64,000 nt of DNA, taken from NCBI GenBank assembly GCA_023665475.1, contig JAMPEB010000011.1, forward strand, positions 1 through 64,000. The letters are read 5' to 3'. The DNA is from Lachnoclostridium sp. (GTDB taxonomy: Bacteria > Bacillota > Clostridia > Lachnospirales > Lachnospiraceae). The notes below the pieces were generated by a model, which had not been told where the DNA came from, did not search any database, and was given only the letters and a program-made list of their open reading frames with translations. The translations under genes and the position numbers were made by a program. How positions within the stretch are numbered: position 1 is the stretch's first letter; each line of letters opens with the position of its first letter. Shown here piece by piece: positions 62,198 to 64,000 of this stretch.

Positions 62198-63215
62198 TCA
62201 ACTCATCCTCCGCAAAGTCCCGAATTGCTTTTTTACCCAACACCTCTTCCCACCGCATGGGATTGATTCCGCTTCCCGGTCTTTTGGCAGTAAGGTTTTC
62301 TTCCGTAAATACTTCGCCCGTTTTAATATCTCTTGCAGCCACAATACTTTTTCGTGCCACCGCTATATTTTTTTCTTCGGAAGGACTGGGCTTCTTTTGG
62401 GCACATCCCAGCGCCACCTCGATATGACGGACCGCAGCTACCATCCGCTCAAGTTCCTCCGGCTCCAAACTTGCCTTATGGTCCGGTCCCTCCATATTCC
62501 GATCTAATGTAAAATGCTTTTCAATAATCACTGCGCCTAATGCTGCTGCCGCAATGGGAATCTCGATTCCTCTTGTATGATCCGAATATCCTGCCGGAAT
62601 TCCAAGTTCTTCCCTCAGTGTGAGCATCGCCCGCAGATTAACATCCTCATAAGGAGTCGGATATTCCGTATTGCAGTGAAGCACCTGTATCTCTCTGCTT
62701 CCGTTAGCCCTCAGAACTTCTATGGCTGCTTTCACTTCATCGAGGCTGCTCATTCCCGTGGAAAGAATAATCCTTTTTCCGGCTGTGGCACAGCAGCGTC
62801 CCACTTCTCTCAGATAAGGATAATTGGTTATTTCTCCGGAGGGAATCTTAATGATGTCCATGCCGCACTCTAGCAGAAAATGCAGGCTGTCCACATCAAA
62901 AGGGGTGGACAAAAACATAATGTTCTTCTCCTGACAGTAAGTTATCAACTGCTTATGCATATCCGGTGTCAATTCCAGTTTTTTCAGCATATCAAGCTGG
63001 GATTCTTCTTTATCCGTTGTCTCCATCTGGTATTTCGCTTTCCCGGCGTTTTTACACACAAGATTTTCTGCTTTAAATGTCTGAAATTTTACGGCGTCCG
63101 CTCCCGCCTGCGCCGCTGCGTCCACTAGTTTTTTGGCTGTTTCAAGGCTTCCGTTATGGTTTACTCCCGCCTCTGCTATAATAAATATTCCTCGTTTCTC
63201 TGCTAAAGGCAACAC
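62187..63215 (-). CDS. neuB: N-acetylneuraminate/legionaminate synthase
   Basis: A 342-residue enzyme that condenses a hexosamine with phosphoenolpyruvate. It has the barrel motif FIIAEAGVNHNGSLETAKK, STGMSSLDEVKAA, YSDHTRG, and a C-terminal SAF antifreeze-like domain (KSIVAARDIKTGEVFTEEN). The start is uncertain: a GTG at 63215 lies six bases after GGAGG and is preferred, while the ATG at 63221 overlaps that site. Either way it overlaps the upstream neuD-like gene by about 60 bases. NeuB and LegI cannot be told apart with certainty here. Confidence 0.92.
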   Translation of the reverse strand: MLPLAEKRGIFIIAEAGVNHNGSLETAKKLVDAAAQAGADAVKFQTFKAENLVCKNAGKAKYQMETTDKEESQLDMLKKLELTPDMHKQLITYCQEKNIMFLSTPFDVDSLHFLLECGMDIIKIPSGEITNYPYLREVGRCCATAGKRIILSTGMSSLDEVKAAIEVLRANGSREIQVLHCNTEYPTPYEDVNLRAMLTLREELGIPAGYSDHTRGIEIPIAAAALGAVIIEKHFTLDRNMEGPDHKASLEPEELERMVAAVRHIEVALGCAQKKPSPSEEKNIAVARKSIVAARDIKTGEVFTEENLTAKRPGSGINPMRWEEVLGKKAIRDFAEDELIEI

Positions 63216-63810
63216 TGTCATCCTCCACATTCTTTCTTATCGTCATTCCTGCTGCCACAATACAGCGGTTCCCTATAACTTTTCCCTGAATCACTGTGGC
63301 ATTTGCTCCCACAAAAGTGGATTGACCAATTTGAACATTCCCGCATAAAACGCTTCCTACGGACACATGGGAGAAGTCCCCCACCTTACAATCATGTTCA
63401 ATAATGGCGCCGGTATTGATAATACCCATTTTCCCCACGGAAACATTCGCATTTAACACAGCTCTTTTTCCGATAAAACTTCCTTCCCCTATACAGGCAT
63501 TCTTTGCCAAAATTGCGGAAGGGTCACAGATAACAGGCAGCGTAAATCCGATTTGCTTCAGAGTTGCCCACAGCCTTTCCCTCAAATCCGATTTGCCCAT
63601 AAATCCGATTCCCACCGCCGCATTGTGGATGCCCTCCCGAAATATCTTTTCCAAACAATCATCATTTCCCAGCACCGGATATTTGTCGTCACCTGTTCCC
63701 TGTCCGTCACCCACAATATATCCTGCTATTTCGTATTGGTTCTGCCTCTCCAATGCATCCACAATGCTTGCTGCATGACCGCCATTACCCAAAATAATTA
63801 TTTTATCCAT
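63154..63810 (-). CDS. neuD: Sugar O/N-acetyltransferase, NeuD/PglD type
   Basis: A 218-residue protein. An N-terminal Rossmann-like part (KIIILGNGGHAASIVDALE) is joined to a left-handed beta helix with hexapeptide repeats (CIGEGSFIGKRAVLNANVSV, AIIEHDCKVGDFSHVSVGSV), where the His is catalytic. It acetylates an amino sugar in nonulosonate synthesis. The ATG overlaps the upstream stop as TAATG, and GGGG precedes it. Confidence 0.88.
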   Translation of the reverse strand: MDKIIILGNGGHAASIVDALERQNQYEIAGYIVGDGQGTGDDKYPVLGNDDCLEKIFREGIHNAAVGIGFMGKSDLRERLWATLKQIGFTLPVICDPSAILAKNACIGEGSFIGKRAVLNANVSVGKMGIINTGAIIEHDCKVGDFSHVSVGSVLCGNVQIGQSTFVGANATVIQGKVIGNRCIVAAGMTIRKNVEDDSVAFSRETRNIYYSRGGSKP

Positions 63811-64000
63811 TACAGCCCCATTCTCGTCCTCATCTTTTCCAATTCTTCTATCTGTCCCATATCCATCCAACTATCCTCATCCACCAGATAAGTTCCTACC
63901 TTTTCTCCGTCACGGATACAACTCTCAATAATCTCCGTAATGTTAATAAAAGTATCCGACGGAATCCTTTTTAAAAATTCCGGTTCTATCACATAAAATC
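63810..64000 (-). CDS. Sugar nucleotidyltransferase, C-terminal fragment, cut by the right edge
   Basis: The open frame enters from beyond 64000 and ends at 63810. It reads FYVIEPEFLKRIPSDTFINI, then GTYLVDEDSWMDMGQIEELEKM. This is the C-terminal end of an NTP_transferase enzyme; the closest type I recall is PtmE, which forms a nucleotide-activated glucosamine for legionaminate. The ATG-like start within the fragment is an internal GTG codon. Its stop overlaps the neuD start. Confidence 0.75.
   Translation of the reverse strand, partial: FYVIEPEFLKRIPSDTFINITEIIESCIRDGEKVGTYLVDEDSWMDMGQIEELEKMRTRMGL

Overview
The window looks like a chromosomal segment of a spore-forming, probably motile member of the Lachnospiraceae (Clostridia). 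Moderate GC, AGGAGG-type ribosome sites, a DUF3794/SPOCS-LysM protein, DUF1934, a class 1B PyrD/PyrK pair and an NlpC/P60 coiled-coil endopeptidase all fit. Five sites with sigma-28 (SigD/FliA) architecture (TAAA, 15-16 nt, GYCGAWAN) suggest a flagellar regulon, although no structural flagellar gene is present. Most genes lie on the minus strand.

Region 1 (1-12.5 kb) is accessory DNA. It holds immunity-like genes: a 681-aa protein with two PoNi-type (DUF1910/DUF1911) units around an unassigned centre, and orphan hypotheticals. It also holds a mazE antitoxin whose mazF is cut to 16 codons, a frameshifted regulator pseudogene, and a closely spaced five-gene operon (10999 down to 4421). That operon encodes a zinc-ribbon/TIR/TPR/RCC1-repeat protein, a small zinc-finger protein, an SPFH/zinc-ribbon protein, a membrane protein with about four helices, and a protein with class III nucleotidyl-cyclase motifs. 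Immediately upstream lies a 100-bp segment bounded by 30-bp inverted repeats (one mismatch), and beside it a serine recombinase. The repeats have the palindromic shape of invertase crossover sites, and the segment carries a sigma-28-like and a SigA-like promoter, both pointing away from the operon in this assembly. My reading is a phase-variable TIR/cyclase defence or signalling operon; this is the main candidate for an undescribed system.

Region 2 (12.6-47.4 kb) is mostly core: a lipoprotein aldo/keto reductase, a hydrolase and a LysR regulator; NlpC/P60 endopeptidase and asnS; a trigger-factor-like lipoprotein, cardiolipin synthase, gntR-ispE, a SPOCS/LysM protein, a diguanylate cyclase followed by pyrC-pyrK-pyrD, plsC, ddl-murF, a GH9-like lipoprotein, an amidohydrolase, a degenerate M23 protein, a calcium-loop protein with a sigma-28 site, and an aconitase-family hydratase. 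Two copies of a roughly 150-bp structured repeat form the 5' leaders of two unrelated genes, and several short palindromic repeats sit between genes.

Region 3 (47.4-64 kb) is a glycan locus on the minus strand: nonulosonic acid synthesis (a partial sugar-nucleotide transferase, neuD-, neuB- and neuC-like genes, a CMP-sugar synthetase and an N-acetyl-sugar amidotransferase) with four glycosyltransferases, two methyltransferases, two Gfo/Idh/MocA oxidoreductases, an SGNH-like protein and an acetyltransferase. A sigma-28-like promoter precedes the SGNH gene, so flagellin glycosylation is a reasonable inference. A compact type I toxin-antitoxin locus (27-aa hydrophobic toxin plus convergent antisense RNA, laid out like the Fst par locus) is embedded between neuC and the SGNH gene.
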